DNA from: Methylonatrum sp040877625
GTDB taxonomy: Bacteria > Pseudomonadota > Gammaproteobacteria > Nitrococcales > Aquisalimonadaceae
Direction: 5' to 3'
DNA: 64,000 nt
Assembly (NCBI GenBank): GCA_040877625.1
Contig: JBBDNK010000024.1
Location: 186,001 to 250,000 of the forward strand
In this document: positions 18,048 to 25,972 of the stretch, one piece after another
Layout of the letters: each line of letters starts with the position of its first letter
How positions within the stretch are numbered: the stretch's first letter is position 1
Made by a program: the position numbers and the translations under genes
The notes under the pieces: generated by a model
What the model was told of the DNA's origin: nothing
Database searches by the model: none
Seen by the model: only the letters and a program-made list of their open reading frames with translations

Positions 18048-19151
18048 TCAGCCCTTCGGACTCTCCGGCACCCGTGGCACCGGGCACTCCACATCACCGT
18101 TCTGCGCGCGGTGACGCAGCGCATGATCCATGAGCACCAGGGCCAGCATGGACTCGGCGATCGGGGTCGCACGAATGCCGACGCAGGGATCGTGACGGCC
18201 CTTGGTTACCAGTTCCACCGGCTCACCGCGGATGTTGATGGAGCGCCCAGGCGTGGCGATACTGGAGGTGGGCTTCAGGGCGATGCTCACAAGCACGTGC
18301 TGGCCGGTGGAAATGCCGCCCAGCACGCCGCCGGCGTGATTGCTGAGAAAGCCCTCCGGGCTGATCTCGTCGCGATGCTCGGTGCCGCGCTGGCTGACCG
18401 ACTGGAACCCTGCGCCGATCTCCACGCCCTTGACGGCATTGACGCTCATCATGGCGTGCGCGATATCGGCATCCAGGCGGTCGAATACCGGCTCTCCCCA
18501 TCCAGGCGGGCAGCCTTCTGCGACCACGTTGACCCGGGCACCCACGGAGTCCAGGTCCCGCCGCAGCTGCACCATATAGTCCTCAAGCTCGGGCACCCGC
18601 TGCGGATCGGCACAGAAGAACGGATTATGATCAACCGCGCCCCAGTCCTTCAGCGCCAGCTCTATGGGCCCGAGCTGGGCCAGGTAGCCACGGATGCGCA
18701 CATTGTAGCGCTCCGCCAGGTACTTTCTGGCAATCGCGCCGGCCGCCACGCGCATGGCCGTTTCGCGGGCCGAGGAGCGGCCGCCGCCACGGTAGTCACG
18801 GAATCCATATTTTTGCGTGTAGGTGTAATCCGCATGTCCGGGCCGGAAACGCTCCGCAATATCGGCGTAGTCCCTGGAGCGCTGATCCGTGTTTTCGATC
18901 AACAATCCGATGGGCGTCCCCGTGGTCCTGCCCTCGAATACGCCTGAGAGAATGCTGACCTTGTCCGACTCCTTGCGCTGCGTTGTGTATCGCGACGTGC
19001 CCGGTCGGCGGCGGTCGAGGTCGCGCTGCAGGTCGTCCTCGGACAGCGGCAGGCCGGGCGGACACCCGTCCACCACCGCGCCGAGGGCGAGCCCGTGACT
19101 CTCACCGAAGGTTGTCACCGTAAAAAGCCGGCCGAAAGTATTTCCAGACAT
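18048..19151 (-). CDS. aroC: Chorismate synthase
   Basis: AroC converts 5-enolpyruvylshikimate 3-phosphate to chorismate using reduced FMN, feeding the aromatic amino acids, including the tryptophan pathway encoded nearby. The 367-aa protein starts MSGNTFGRLFTVTTFGESHG and carries the RRPGTSRYTTQRKE and GGGRSSARETAMRVAAGAIA signatures plus the C-terminal RHDPCVGIRATPIAE segment. It lies 16 bp after prmB, in the common prmB-aroC pairing. Confidence 0.98.
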   Translation of the reverse strand: MSGNTFGRLFTVTTFGESHGLALGAVVDGCPPGLPLSEDDLQRDLDRRRPGTSRYTTQRKESDKVSILSGVFEGRTTGTPIGLLIENTDQRSRDYADIAERFRPGHADYTYTQKYGFRDYRGGGRSSARETAMRVAAGAIARKYLAERYNVRIRGYLAQLGPIELALKDWGAVDHNPFFCADPQRVPELEDYMVQLRRDLDSVGARVNVVAEGCPPGWGEPVFDRLDADIAHAMMSVNAVKGVEIGAGFQSVSQRGTEHRDEISPEGFLSNHAGGVLGGISTGQHVLVSIALKPTSSIATPGRSINIRGEPVELVTKGRHDPCVGIRATPIAESMLALVLMDHALRHRAQNGDVECPVPRVPESPKG

Positions 19152-19167
19152 AGGTCAACGCGTCCAG

Positions 19168-20112
19168 TCAGTCGTCAAGTGGAAATGCCTGCGCATTGGC
19201 ATGCAGCTGTTCCGCGGTCAGCAGAAAGACACCGTGACCGCCGCGCTCGAACTCGAGCCACAGAAACGGCACATCAGGCCAACGGGCCACCACGGCCTCT
19301 TCACTATTGCCCACTTCCACCACCAGCACACCCTGTTCTTCCAGCCGTTGCGCCGCCCCCGCCAGGATACGGCGCACCACAGTCAACCCGTCCTCCCCGG
19401 CCGCCAGACCCAGCCGCGGTTCATGGAGGTATTCCGGCGGCAGGCCAGCCATGTCTCCGGCATCCACGTAAGGCGGATTGGTGACAATCAGATCGTAGCG
19501 CTGATCGGCGGGCAAACCGTCGTAGACATCGGAGACCACGGCGCTTACCCGGTCTTCCAGATGATGCCGACGAATATTGCCGCGGGCGACGGTCAGGGCA
19601 TCGGGCGACACATCGGCGGCAGTCACCGCGGCGTCCGGAAACGCATGCGCGCAGGCGATGGCGATACAGCCGCTGCCGGTACCGATATCCAGCACCCGGC
19701 TCACGGCATCCGCATCCAGCCAGGGGGCAAAGCCGGCTTCGATCAGCTCGGCGATCGGCGAGCGCGGCACCAGTACACGCCGATCAACATGAAACGGCAT
19801 ACCCGCGAACCAGGCTTCGCCAGTGATATAGGGCAGTGGAAGCCGCTCGACAATACGCCTCGAGACGCGTGCCAGCACCCCCTCGGCCTCTGCCCGCGTC
19901 AGACGGGTATCCCAGAACGCCTCCGGAAGGACCGGCGGCAGATGCAGGGTGTGTAGAATCAGCGCGGCCGCCTCGTCCAGGGCGTTGTCGGTCCCATGAC
20001 CAAATACCAACCCGGCTTCAGAGAACCGGCTTGCCGCCCAGCGCACGTGGTCGCGCAGGGTACGCAGATCTTGTAAGGCGCTATCGGTATCCAGCATGAA
20101 TGGTGTCCGCAA
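19168..20112 (-). CDS. prmB: Ribosomal protein L3 N5-glutamine methyltransferase
   Basis: PrmB methylates a glutamine of ribosomal protein L3 with S-adenosylmethionine. The 314-aa protein has the SAM loop VLDIGTGSGCIAIA and the NPPY motif (IVTNPPYVDAGD) that holds the amide substrate, preceded by the PrmB-type N-terminal helical domain. The length and the aroC neighbour favour PrmB over the release-factor enzyme PrmC. Confidence 0.93.
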   Translation of the reverse strand: MRTPFMLDTDSALQDLRTLRDHVRWAASRFSEAGLVFGHGTDNALDEAAALILHTLHLPPVLPEAFWDTRLTRAEAEGVLARVSRRIVERLPLPYITGEAWFAGMPFHVDRRVLVPRSPIAELIEAGFAPWLDADAVSRVLDIGTGSGCIAIACAHAFPDAAVTAADVSPDALTVARGNIRRHHLEDRVSAVVSDVYDGLPADQRYDLIVTNPPYVDAGDMAGLPPEYLHEPRLGLAAGEDGLTVVRRILAGAAQRLEEQGVLVVEVGNSEEAVVARWPDVPFLWLEFERGGHGVFLLTAEQLHANAQAFPLDD

Positions 20113-20160
20113 GCTTCTGTCCCGGAAAAGGCCGCTAGCATACTAGATTCAGCCGCTTAA

Positions 20161-20180
20161 GGAGCCTCTGATGTAGTCAC
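20161..20180 (+). repeat. Solo copy of the mobile-element terminus
   Basis: GGAGCCTCTGATGTAGTCAC shares 16 of 20 positions with the 89-bp element end and is preceded by TTAA, a YTAR-like target. It lies between the divergent prmB and SCO1-type genes. No inverted partner is evident. Confidence 0.5.
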
Positions 20181-20234
20181 GCGGCCGCATGAATAACCTA
20201 GGCGCATTCCTTCGACTATGACAGAATTCGCGCC

Positions 20235-20879
20235 ATGAAAATCCGACATAGTATCTTACTCATCCTGCTTGCCGGCAGCCTGGCGATGGCGGGAGGCATC
20301 TGGATGGCTGCCAACGTGCTGGGGCCGACCACTCTGGACAACGACGCCCTGAGTGCCACCTATCTGTCCGAAGGCCTCGACGTGGCGGACTTCGAACTGG
20401 TATCACATACCGGGCAGCCGTTCACCAACGACAATCTGGAAGATCGCTGGACGCTACTGTTCTTCGGCTTCACAAATTGCCCGGACATCTGTCCGATGAC
20501 AATGTTCGAACTGGCAGCGGTCAGCGAGAAACTGACCGAGAAGGGTCTGAACGGCAATTTGCAGACCGTGTTCGTGACCGTGGATCCCGCCCGGGATACG
20601 CCTGACATGCTTGCCGAGTACGTGCCCGCCTTCGATAAGCGCTTCATCGGCGTCACCGGAGCGTTGACCGAGATCGAACGTCTGACCCGGAGCGTGGGCA
20701 TTGCCCATATCCGCCATGACGCCTCCGGTGAAGATGACTACATGGTTGATCACGGCACGGCCGTGCTGCTGATCAACCCGAACGGCCAGATGCAGGCGGT
20801 CTTTTCCTCACCGCACCGGTCTGCCGCCATGGCCGCGGACCTCGAGCGTATATTCGCCTCCCACGGCTCGGGGGGCTGA
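20235..20879 (+). CDS. SCO1/SenC-family copper chaperone
   Basis: SCO proteins are membrane-anchored thioredoxin-fold proteins that deliver copper to the CuA site of cytochrome oxidase or act as thiol reductants. The 214-aa product has an N-terminal membrane anchor (about 7-25), the copper motif Cys82-x3-Cys86 in FTNCPDICPMT, and the distal histidine ligand His173 in VDHGTAVLL. All three metal ligands are present. The stop is four bases before the psd start, so the two are probably cotranscribed. No oxidase subunits are nearby. Confidence 0.93.
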   Translation: MKIRHSILLILLAGSLAMAGGIWMAANVLGPTTLDNDALSATYLSEGLDVADFELVSHTGQPFTNDNLEDRWTLLFFGFTNCPDICPMTMFELAAVSEKLTEKGLNGNLQTVFVTVDPARDTPDMLAEYVPAFDKRFIGVTGALTEIERLTRSVGIAHIRHDASGEDDYMVDHGTAVLLINPNGQMQAVFSSPHRSAAMAADLERIFASHGSGG

Positions 20880-20883
20880 GCGC

Positions 20884-21783
20884 ATGCCGGAACGCGATGA
20901 TGGCTCACGCTACCTGCACGATCCCGCGGGGTTGGCGGACTGGGCCAAGACGCTGCCGATCTATCCGCTGCCCCATCACGCCGTTTCGAGGCTGGTACAC
21001 CGTTTCACGCGCATTCGCGCCGGCTGGGTTCGCCGGACGTTCACGCGATGGTTCGTAAGACGGTTCAATGTTGCCATGGAAGAGGCTGTGGAAACCGATC
21101 CGCTGGCCTACCGCGACTTCAATGCCTTTTTCACCCGTGCGCTGAAACCCGACGCCCGCCCCGAGCCGGGTGATCCGCGCGCCGTCTGCAGCCCGGCCGA
21201 CGGTGCGGTCAGTGCCATGGGGCCGATCAGGGACGACACCATCCTGCAGGCCAAGGGGCACGGCTATTCGCTTACCACGTTGCTGGGCGGCGACTCCGCC
21301 CGTGCGGCACCGTTTCGCAACGGCAACTTCATCACCATCTACCTGTCGCCACGGGATTATCACCGGGTGCACATGCCGCTGGCGGGGCACTTGCGGAAAA
21401 TGGTGCATATCCCCGGCCGGCTGTTCAGCGTCGGGCGCCATACGGTACGCACCGTCCCCGGCCTGTTCGCTCGCAACGAGCGGGTGGCCTGCCTGTTTGA
21501 TACCGCGCACGGTCCGCTCGCCGTCATCCTTGTGGGCGCCATCAACGTCGCCAGCATTGAAACCGTCTGGGCAGGCGAAATCACACCTCCTCGGGGCCGG
21601 GCAATACGCCAGTGGCGCTATGATGATCAGCCAGTTCGGTTGCAGCGCGGCGAGGAGCTGGGCCGATTCAACATGGGCTCCACCGCAATCGTGCTGTTCG
21701 CTCCCGGCATGGCCAAACTGGACGCGTCCTTGCAGGCCGACCAGGCCGTGAAAGTTCGCCAATCCATTGCATGTCTGCTTTAG
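20884..21783 (+). CDS. psd: Phosphatidylserine decarboxylase proenzyme
   Basis: Psd makes phosphatidylethanolamine from phosphatidylserine at the inner membrane. The 299-aa proenzyme has the family motifs: YRDFNAFFTRALKP, the CSPADGAVS strand, the SPRDYHRVHMP segment with the catalytic His, and near the C-terminus MGSTAIVLF, where cleavage between Gly and Ser creates the pyruvoyl group (the usual LGST reads MGST here). The stop codon TAG directly abuts a copy of the mobile-element terminus. Confidence 0.95.
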   Translation: MPERDDGSRYLHDPAGLADWAKTLPIYPLPHHAVSRLVHRFTRIRAGWVRRTFTRWFVRRFNVAMEEAVETDPLAYRDFNAFFTRALKPDARPEPGDPRAVCSPADGAVSAMGPIRDDTILQAKGHGYSLTTLLGGDSARAAPFRNGNFITIYLSPRDYHRVHMPLAGHLRKMVHIPGRLFSVGRHTVRTVPGLFARNERVACLFDTAHGPLAVILVGAINVASIETVWAGEITPPRGRAIRQWRYDDQPVRLQRGEELGRFNMGSTAIVLFAPGMAKLDASLQADQAVKVRQSIACLL

Positions 21784-21800
21784 TGAGACGCTGATCTCTT
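21784..21800 (+). repeat. Solo copy of the mobile-element terminus abutting the psd stop
   Basis: TGAGACGCTGATCTCTT matches the element end through GAGACGCTGAT. The four preceding bases TTAG contain the psd stop codon and fit the YTAR target pattern. Only one end is visible. Confidence 0.45.
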
Positions 21801-21900
21801 CGGCGCTGCGGTGCCGGCTCTTCAAGAAAGCAAGGCGCTAAGCAATTGTGGTAAATGTAACGAGCATTTAAATGCGCATTAAAAACAAAAACAGCCGTTA

Positions 21901-21961
21901 GTGTGCGCAATTATGCTCACAACAAGGCCGCCCTGTTTACTTTAGGTGCGCGAACAGGCAC
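21901..21961. promoter_or_regulatory. Candidate operators for the hipBA-like operon
   Basis: Upstream of the antitoxin gene lie two dyads with similar half-sites: GTGTGCGCAATTATGCTCAC (21901-21920, centred on AATT) and GTGCGCGAACAGGCAC (21946-21961). A further palindrome GCATTTAAATGC sits at 21864-21875. HipB-type antitoxins repress their own operon through repeated short dyads, so autoregulation here is plausible. This is inference from symmetry alone. Confidence 0.35.
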
Positions 21962-21996
21962 ATTAGTCTGTGTTAAAGGCCACTACGTAATCAATA

Positions 21997-22371
21997 GTGA
22001 GCACTAGCAACTTCTACCTTATGAGCGACGACGCCATCCTCAAGGAACTCGGGGAGCGGCTTGTGCGTCATCGGCTCAATCGTAATCAGACCCAGGCCGC
22101 GGTTGCCCGCGAGGCCGGTGTTGCGCGGCGTACGGTTTCCAAGGTGGAGAATGGGCATGTGGTGGATACCCGCAACCTGGTGCGCATCATGCGCGCGCTG
22201 GATCTCCTGGACGGGCTCGATGCGCTGATTGCGCAGCCACGGATCAGTCCCGTGGCGCTTGCGGAGGCCCGTGGCCGGGTTCGCGAGCGGGCAAGCGGTC
22301 GTCGCGCACCGGCGGCACGGGAGGATGAGGCCGACAAGGAGCCGTGGACATGGCCGGACGAGAAGCGGTAG
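21997..22371 (+). CDS. HipB-like XRE-family antitoxin
   Basis: The 124-aa protein has a Cro/C1-type helix-turn-helix (about residues 28-80: QTQAAVAREAGVARRTVSKVENG) and a charged C-terminal tail. It overlaps the HipA-like gene by 22 bp, the usual antitoxin-toxin arrangement, so it most likely binds and restrains that kinase and represses the operon. The GTG start keeps the N-terminal NFYLMSDDAILKELG segment typical of this subgroup; an in-frame ATG eight codons later is the alternative. Neither start has a clear Shine-Dalgarno site. Confidence 0.85.
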   Translation: MSTSNFYLMSDDAILKELGERLVRHRLNRNQTQAAVAREAGVARRTVSKVENGHVVDTRNLVRIMRALDLLDGLDALIAQPRISPVALAEARGRVRERASGRRAPAAREDEADKEPWTWPDEKR

Positions 22372-23690
22372 CGGAGGTCTGGCTGTGGGGCGTGCAGGTC
22401 GGCGCCGTCAGTTGGGACAGGGCGCGTCAGCTCGGCATGTTCGAGTACACGTCCCGGTTTCAGGGCAGCGGCATCGAACTTGCGCCGATTACCATGCCGC
22501 TGGGACCCGGCATCCATGCCTTTCCAGGCCTTGCGCGGGAATCTTTCCATGGGCTCCCCGGCCTGCTTGCGGACTCGCTGCCGGACCGATTCGGCAATAG
22601 CGTGATCGATGCCTGGCTTGCCCGCACGGGCAGCTCTCCCGCCGACTTCTCGCCTGTTGACCGCCTGCTTTATATCGGAATGCGCGGCATGGGCGCGCTG
22701 GAGTTTCGCCCGGCGCGCGAAGGCCGCGGCGGTTCCCGCCCTCTGGATGTGGCCGAACTGGTCGCGCTTGCCAACGAGGTGCTCGCCGAGCGCGATGGCT
22801 TTCGTGTCGATCTCGGGGAGGACGGGGCCGAACGCCGCACGGCCATGAACGATATCCTGCAGGTGGGCGTCTCCGCCGGCGGTGCCCGTGCGAAGGCGAT
22901 TGTTGCCTGGAACCCGGACACCAATGAGATCCGCTCCGGCCAGGTGACGGCGCCGGATGGCTTCGGCTACTGGCTTCTGAAATTCAACGGCGTTACCGGC
23001 AATCGCGACAAGGAAACGCTTGCCGATCCGCTGGGTTACGGGCTCATCGAATACGCTTATTACCTCATGGCCCGCGCCGCCGGTATCGAGATGTCCGCGT
23101 GTCGTCTGCTGGTGGAGAACGGGCGCCGCCATTTCATGACGCGCCGGTTCGACCGCACGGATACCGGTCGCCGGCTGCACATGCAGTCCCTCTGCGCCAT
23201 GGCCCATCTCGATTTCAACGAGGCGGGGGCGCACGGCTATGAGCAGGCCTTTCAGGTGATCGAGCGGCTGGGGCTCGGCAAGGATGCCATCGAGGAGCAG
23301 TTTCGCCGCATGGTCTTCAATGTGGCCGCCCGGAACCAGGATGATCACACCAAGAATATCGCGTTTCTCATGGACCGCCGGGGCCGCTGGTCGCTCTCCC
23401 CCGCCTTTGATGTGAATCTTGCCTACAATCCGGCCGGCAAGTGGACGAACCGCCACCAGATGAGCATCAACGGCAAGCGCGATGACATCACCCGCGATGA
23501 CCTGCTCGCCGTGGCCGACCGCTTTCGCATCACCCTGCCGCGTGCCAGCGCCATGATCGACGACATCGCCCGTGCAGTCGCCCGCTGGCCCGAGTTCGCC
23601 GAAGAGGCGGGCGTTCGGTCCGGCCGGATCAACGAAATCGGCAAGGTGCACCGCGACCTTGGGCGGTTGCCGGCAAAAATGTCTCACTGA
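22350..23690 (+). CDS. HipA-family serine/threonine kinase toxin
   Basis: HipA kinases phosphorylate a translation-related target (glutamyl-tRNA synthetase in E. coli) and induce dormancy. The ATG chosen here has GGAG eight bases upstream; a GTG two codons earlier is less well placed. The 446-aa protein carries the N-terminal couple_hipA domain (VAEVWLWGVQVGAVSW), the Ser-loop VSAGGARAK, the catalytic NQDDHTKN motif and the metal-binding SPAFDVN motif, so the kinase appears intact. The target cannot be read from the sequence. It is followed by 215 bp without a gene. Confidence 0.92.
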   Translation: MAGREAVAEVWLWGVQVGAVSWDRARQLGMFEYTSRFQGSGIELAPITMPLGPGIHAFPGLARESFHGLPGLLADSLPDRFGNSVIDAWLARTGSSPADFSPVDRLLYIGMRGMGALEFRPAREGRGGSRPLDVAELVALANEVLAERDGFRVDLGEDGAERRTAMNDILQVGVSAGGARAKAIVAWNPDTNEIRSGQVTAPDGFGYWLLKFNGVTGNRDKETLADPLGYGLIEYAYYLMARAAGIEMSACRLLVENGRRHFMTRRFDRTDTGRRLHMQSLCAMAHLDFNEAGAHGYEQAFQVIERLGLGKDAIEEQFRRMVFNVAARNQDDHTKNIAFLMDRRGRWSLSPAFDVNLAYNPAGKWTNRHQMSINGKRDDITRDDLLAVADRFRITLPRASAMIDDIARAVARWPEFAEEAGVRSGRINEIGKVHRDLGRLPAKMSH

Positions 23691-23905
23691 GCGGTGCCGC
23701 TCCCCGCGCGCGGCGGCGGTGCCGTTGGGGCCGATATCTACCGTCCACCGACGTGCGGCTACGCATCACAGCGCCGCAGCAATACCAGGTCAACGTAAAA
23801 AACACTCATCATGAGCCGCGGCCATAAGGCCGTCGGAACGTCGTCTATATTGAAAAGCAGACGGGACATACGGAAAGCCGGACATCGCCATGGAGGGAGC
23901 GTCTC

Positions 23906-24073
23906 ATGCTCGGATGGGCCATCGCATTTCTCGTGATTGCGCTGATAGCGGGTGTGCTCGGATTTACCGGCGTTGCCGGGACGGCCGCCTGGATCGCCAA
24001 GATCCTGTTTGTCGTTTTCCTGATTCTGTTCCTGATCTCGCTGTTTTTCGGAGGTGTCAGCCCGCCCGCATGA
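23906..24073 (+). CDS. DUF1328 (YtjA-type) small membrane protein
   Basis: A 55-aa peptide, MLGWAIAFLVIALIAGVLGF onward, made of two hydrophobic helices separated by GVAGTAAWIAK. This is the pattern of the DUF1328/UPF0391 family, whose function is unknown and whose members are often stress induced. A GGAGGGAG ribosome site lies shortly upstream. The next gene starts 64 bp later on the same strand. Confidence 0.85.
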   Translation: MLGWAIAFLVIALIAGVLGFTGVAGTAAWIAKILFVVFLILFLISLFFGGVSPPA

Positions 24074-24137
24074 AGCCGCCTGCCACCGTAGGCTGTAAGG
24101 GACAGCGGCATGCCCGCTTCCGGCAGAGAGAGAACAC

Positions 24138-25328
24138 GTGTCGCCACCGGAACCCCTCGAGCACAAGCCCGTTTTCTCGGTAGGCGATCTTCGTCTATTC
24201 CGCTTTGCAGCGGTCCTGTCCGCAGCCCTGCTGGTCACCGGTCTGATCGTCTTCATCATCTGGATCCTGGCGCAACTGGTTGGCTACTTTTCCAATCTCA
24301 TCGTCCCCCTGGCAGTGGCCGGCGTGCTTGCGCTGGTGCTTTCTCCGATAGTGGATTTCCTTGAGCGGCACCCGGGCGTGCCTCGGGTGTTTGCCGTCAT
24401 TGCGCTGTTCGTCATCGCAATTCTGGCGCTGGGCGCGATACTGGTCGTGGTGGTGCCGGTCGCCATCGAGCAAGGCCGCGACTTCATCAAGGCCATCCCG
24501 GAGATGGTCCGCAGCTGGCAGGCACGACTTGAAATGCTGCGGCCCGGTCTGCTGTCCACACTCGCGGAAAGGCTTGAACAGATCAATCTGGAAAGCGTCA
24601 TGCCCGGGCTGGAAGATGCGGCGGGACGCATCATGTCCTATGTCGGGCTGGCAGTCGGTATGGCATTCATACCGCTGTACCTGTTTTTCGCTCTGATGTC
24701 GGAAGACAGGCTGAAGGATTACGTGCGCGAGTTGCTGTCCGTGCTCAACAATGACACTCAGCAGGAAGTGATTTATCTCGGTAGCGAATTCGTAGGCTAT
24801 GTCACCGCGTTCTTTCGTGGTCAGTTGCTAATCGCAATGATCATGGCCGCCATGCTGGCAATCGGCTTCACGCTGATCGGCCTGGAGGCGGCGATCATCT
24901 TCGGCATACTGCTCGGCCTGCTGAACATCGTGCCGTTTCTCGGCACCATCGTGGGCTTGGCCACCGTCCTTCCGGTGGCCTACTTCCAGCCTGACGGCGG
25001 CCTGCAGCTGATCGCAATGGCACTTGTGGTATTCGGCCTGGTGCAGTTGATCGAGAGCTGGATCCTGACGCCGAAAATCATGGCGGACCGGTCAGGGCTC
25101 CACCCGGCAGTGGTGGTCATCTCGATTTTTTTCTGGGGAACCGTGCTGGGAGGCATTATCGGCATGATACTGGCCGTACCGTTGACCGCCTTCGTGATGA
25201 CGCTCTGGCAACACCTCAAACTCCGCTTCACTCGCGCACTGATTTCCGAGCGTTCCATGGCCGATGCGGCCCACCACGACGCCGGCACCGGGCTACCGCC
25301 CGGCGGCAGGCGGCCCGGCGACCGTTGA
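24138..25328 (+). CDS. AI-2E family transporter (PerM/UPF0118 type permease)
   Basis: The 396-aa protein starts with GTG and has about eight transmembrane helices, with an amphipathic middle segment (about 120-160) and the C-terminal signature LGLLNIVPFLGTIVGL followed by the ESWILTPKIMADRSGLHPAVVVIS block. These are the hallmarks of the AI-2E transporter superfamily, which contains TqsA, PerM and Na+/H+ antiporter-like members. The substrate cannot be assigned from sequence. Confidence 0.88.
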   Translation: MSPPEPLEHKPVFSVGDLRLFRFAAVLSAALLVTGLIVFIIWILAQLVGYFSNLIVPLAVAGVLALVLSPIVDFLERHPGVPRVFAVIALFVIAILALGAILVVVVPVAIEQGRDFIKAIPEMVRSWQARLEMLRPGLLSTLAERLEQINLESVMPGLEDAAGRIMSYVGLAVGMAFIPLYLFFALMSEDRLKDYVRELLSVLNNDTQQEVIYLGSEFVGYVTAFFRGQLLIAMIMAAMLAIGFTLIGLEAAIIFGILLGLLNIVPFLGTIVGLATVLPVAYFQPDGGLQLIAMALVVFGLVQLIESWILTPKIMADRSGLHPAVVVISIFFWGTVLGGIIGMILAVPLTAFVMTLWQHLKLRFTRALISERSMADAAHHDAGTGLPPGGRRPGDR

Positions 25329-25361
25329 TCGCGCCACCAGTCGCTGCCGCCGGCTCTGCAC

Positions 25362-25826
25362 TCAGCCCGCGGCGTCAATTCCTGCCTTGAACCCGGCGGC
25401 CTTGACTCCGGCGAGAGCACAGATCTCATCCTCATCGGCGGAATCTCCGCTGGCACCCACGGCGCCGACAACCTGGTTCTGATCGTTCAGCATCAGCACG
25501 CCACCCGGCACCGGTACAAACCGCCCATCGGACGCAACAGACACTCCGGCCAGGAAGGGCGCGCGTTCCTTGTTCCGCTCTCCAAGGGTGCGGCTGCCCA
25601 GGCCCATGCCAAGCGCTCCGTAGGCCTTACCCTGAGCGATCTCCATTCGCAGCAATCCGGAACCATCCTCGCGATCCATTGAAACCAGATGTCCTCCGAC
25701 ATCCAGCACAACCACGGTCAGCGGCTGCAACTGCCGATTTCTGCCTTCGGCAAGGGCGGCGTCAATGATCTGCCGGGCCTGCCGAAGCGGCAGGCTGACA
25801 TTAAGGTGAAAGACATCTGCTGCCAT
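25362..25826 (-). CDS. GlcG/HbpS-type (DUF336) protein
   Basis: The 154-aa product begins MAADVFHLNVSLPLRQA and follows the HbpS/GlcG fold: LTVVVLDVGGHLVSMDREDG, the KAYGALGMGL helix, and the VPVPGGVLML-x-GAVGASGDSADEDE block. Family members bind heme or small molecules; the role of GlcG beside glycolate oxidase remains unclear. A GGGAG ribosome site supports this ATG, and the upstream extension of the frame is not conserved. It is divergent from the helicase gene. No glycolate genes are nearby. Confidence 0.88.
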   Translation of the reverse strand: MAADVFHLNVSLPLRQARQIIDAALAEGRNRQLQPLTVVVLDVGGHLVSMDREDGSGLLRMEIAQGKAYGALGMGLGSRTLGERNKERAPFLAGVSVASDGRFVPVPGGVLMLNDQNQVVGAVGASGDSADEDEICALAGVKAAGFKAGIDAAG

Positions 25827-25972
25827 TGTCTGATTGCTCCCGAGTGATCTGCAATTTTCGCCATGGAAACAGACAATGGAAATATTTTCCACTTTTTGTT
25901 TGCCGATGGTGCTGAAGCCCGCTCCGGCTTTCCGTAGAATGCCCGGCTTCGCCCTGGAGGAACACATCCATA

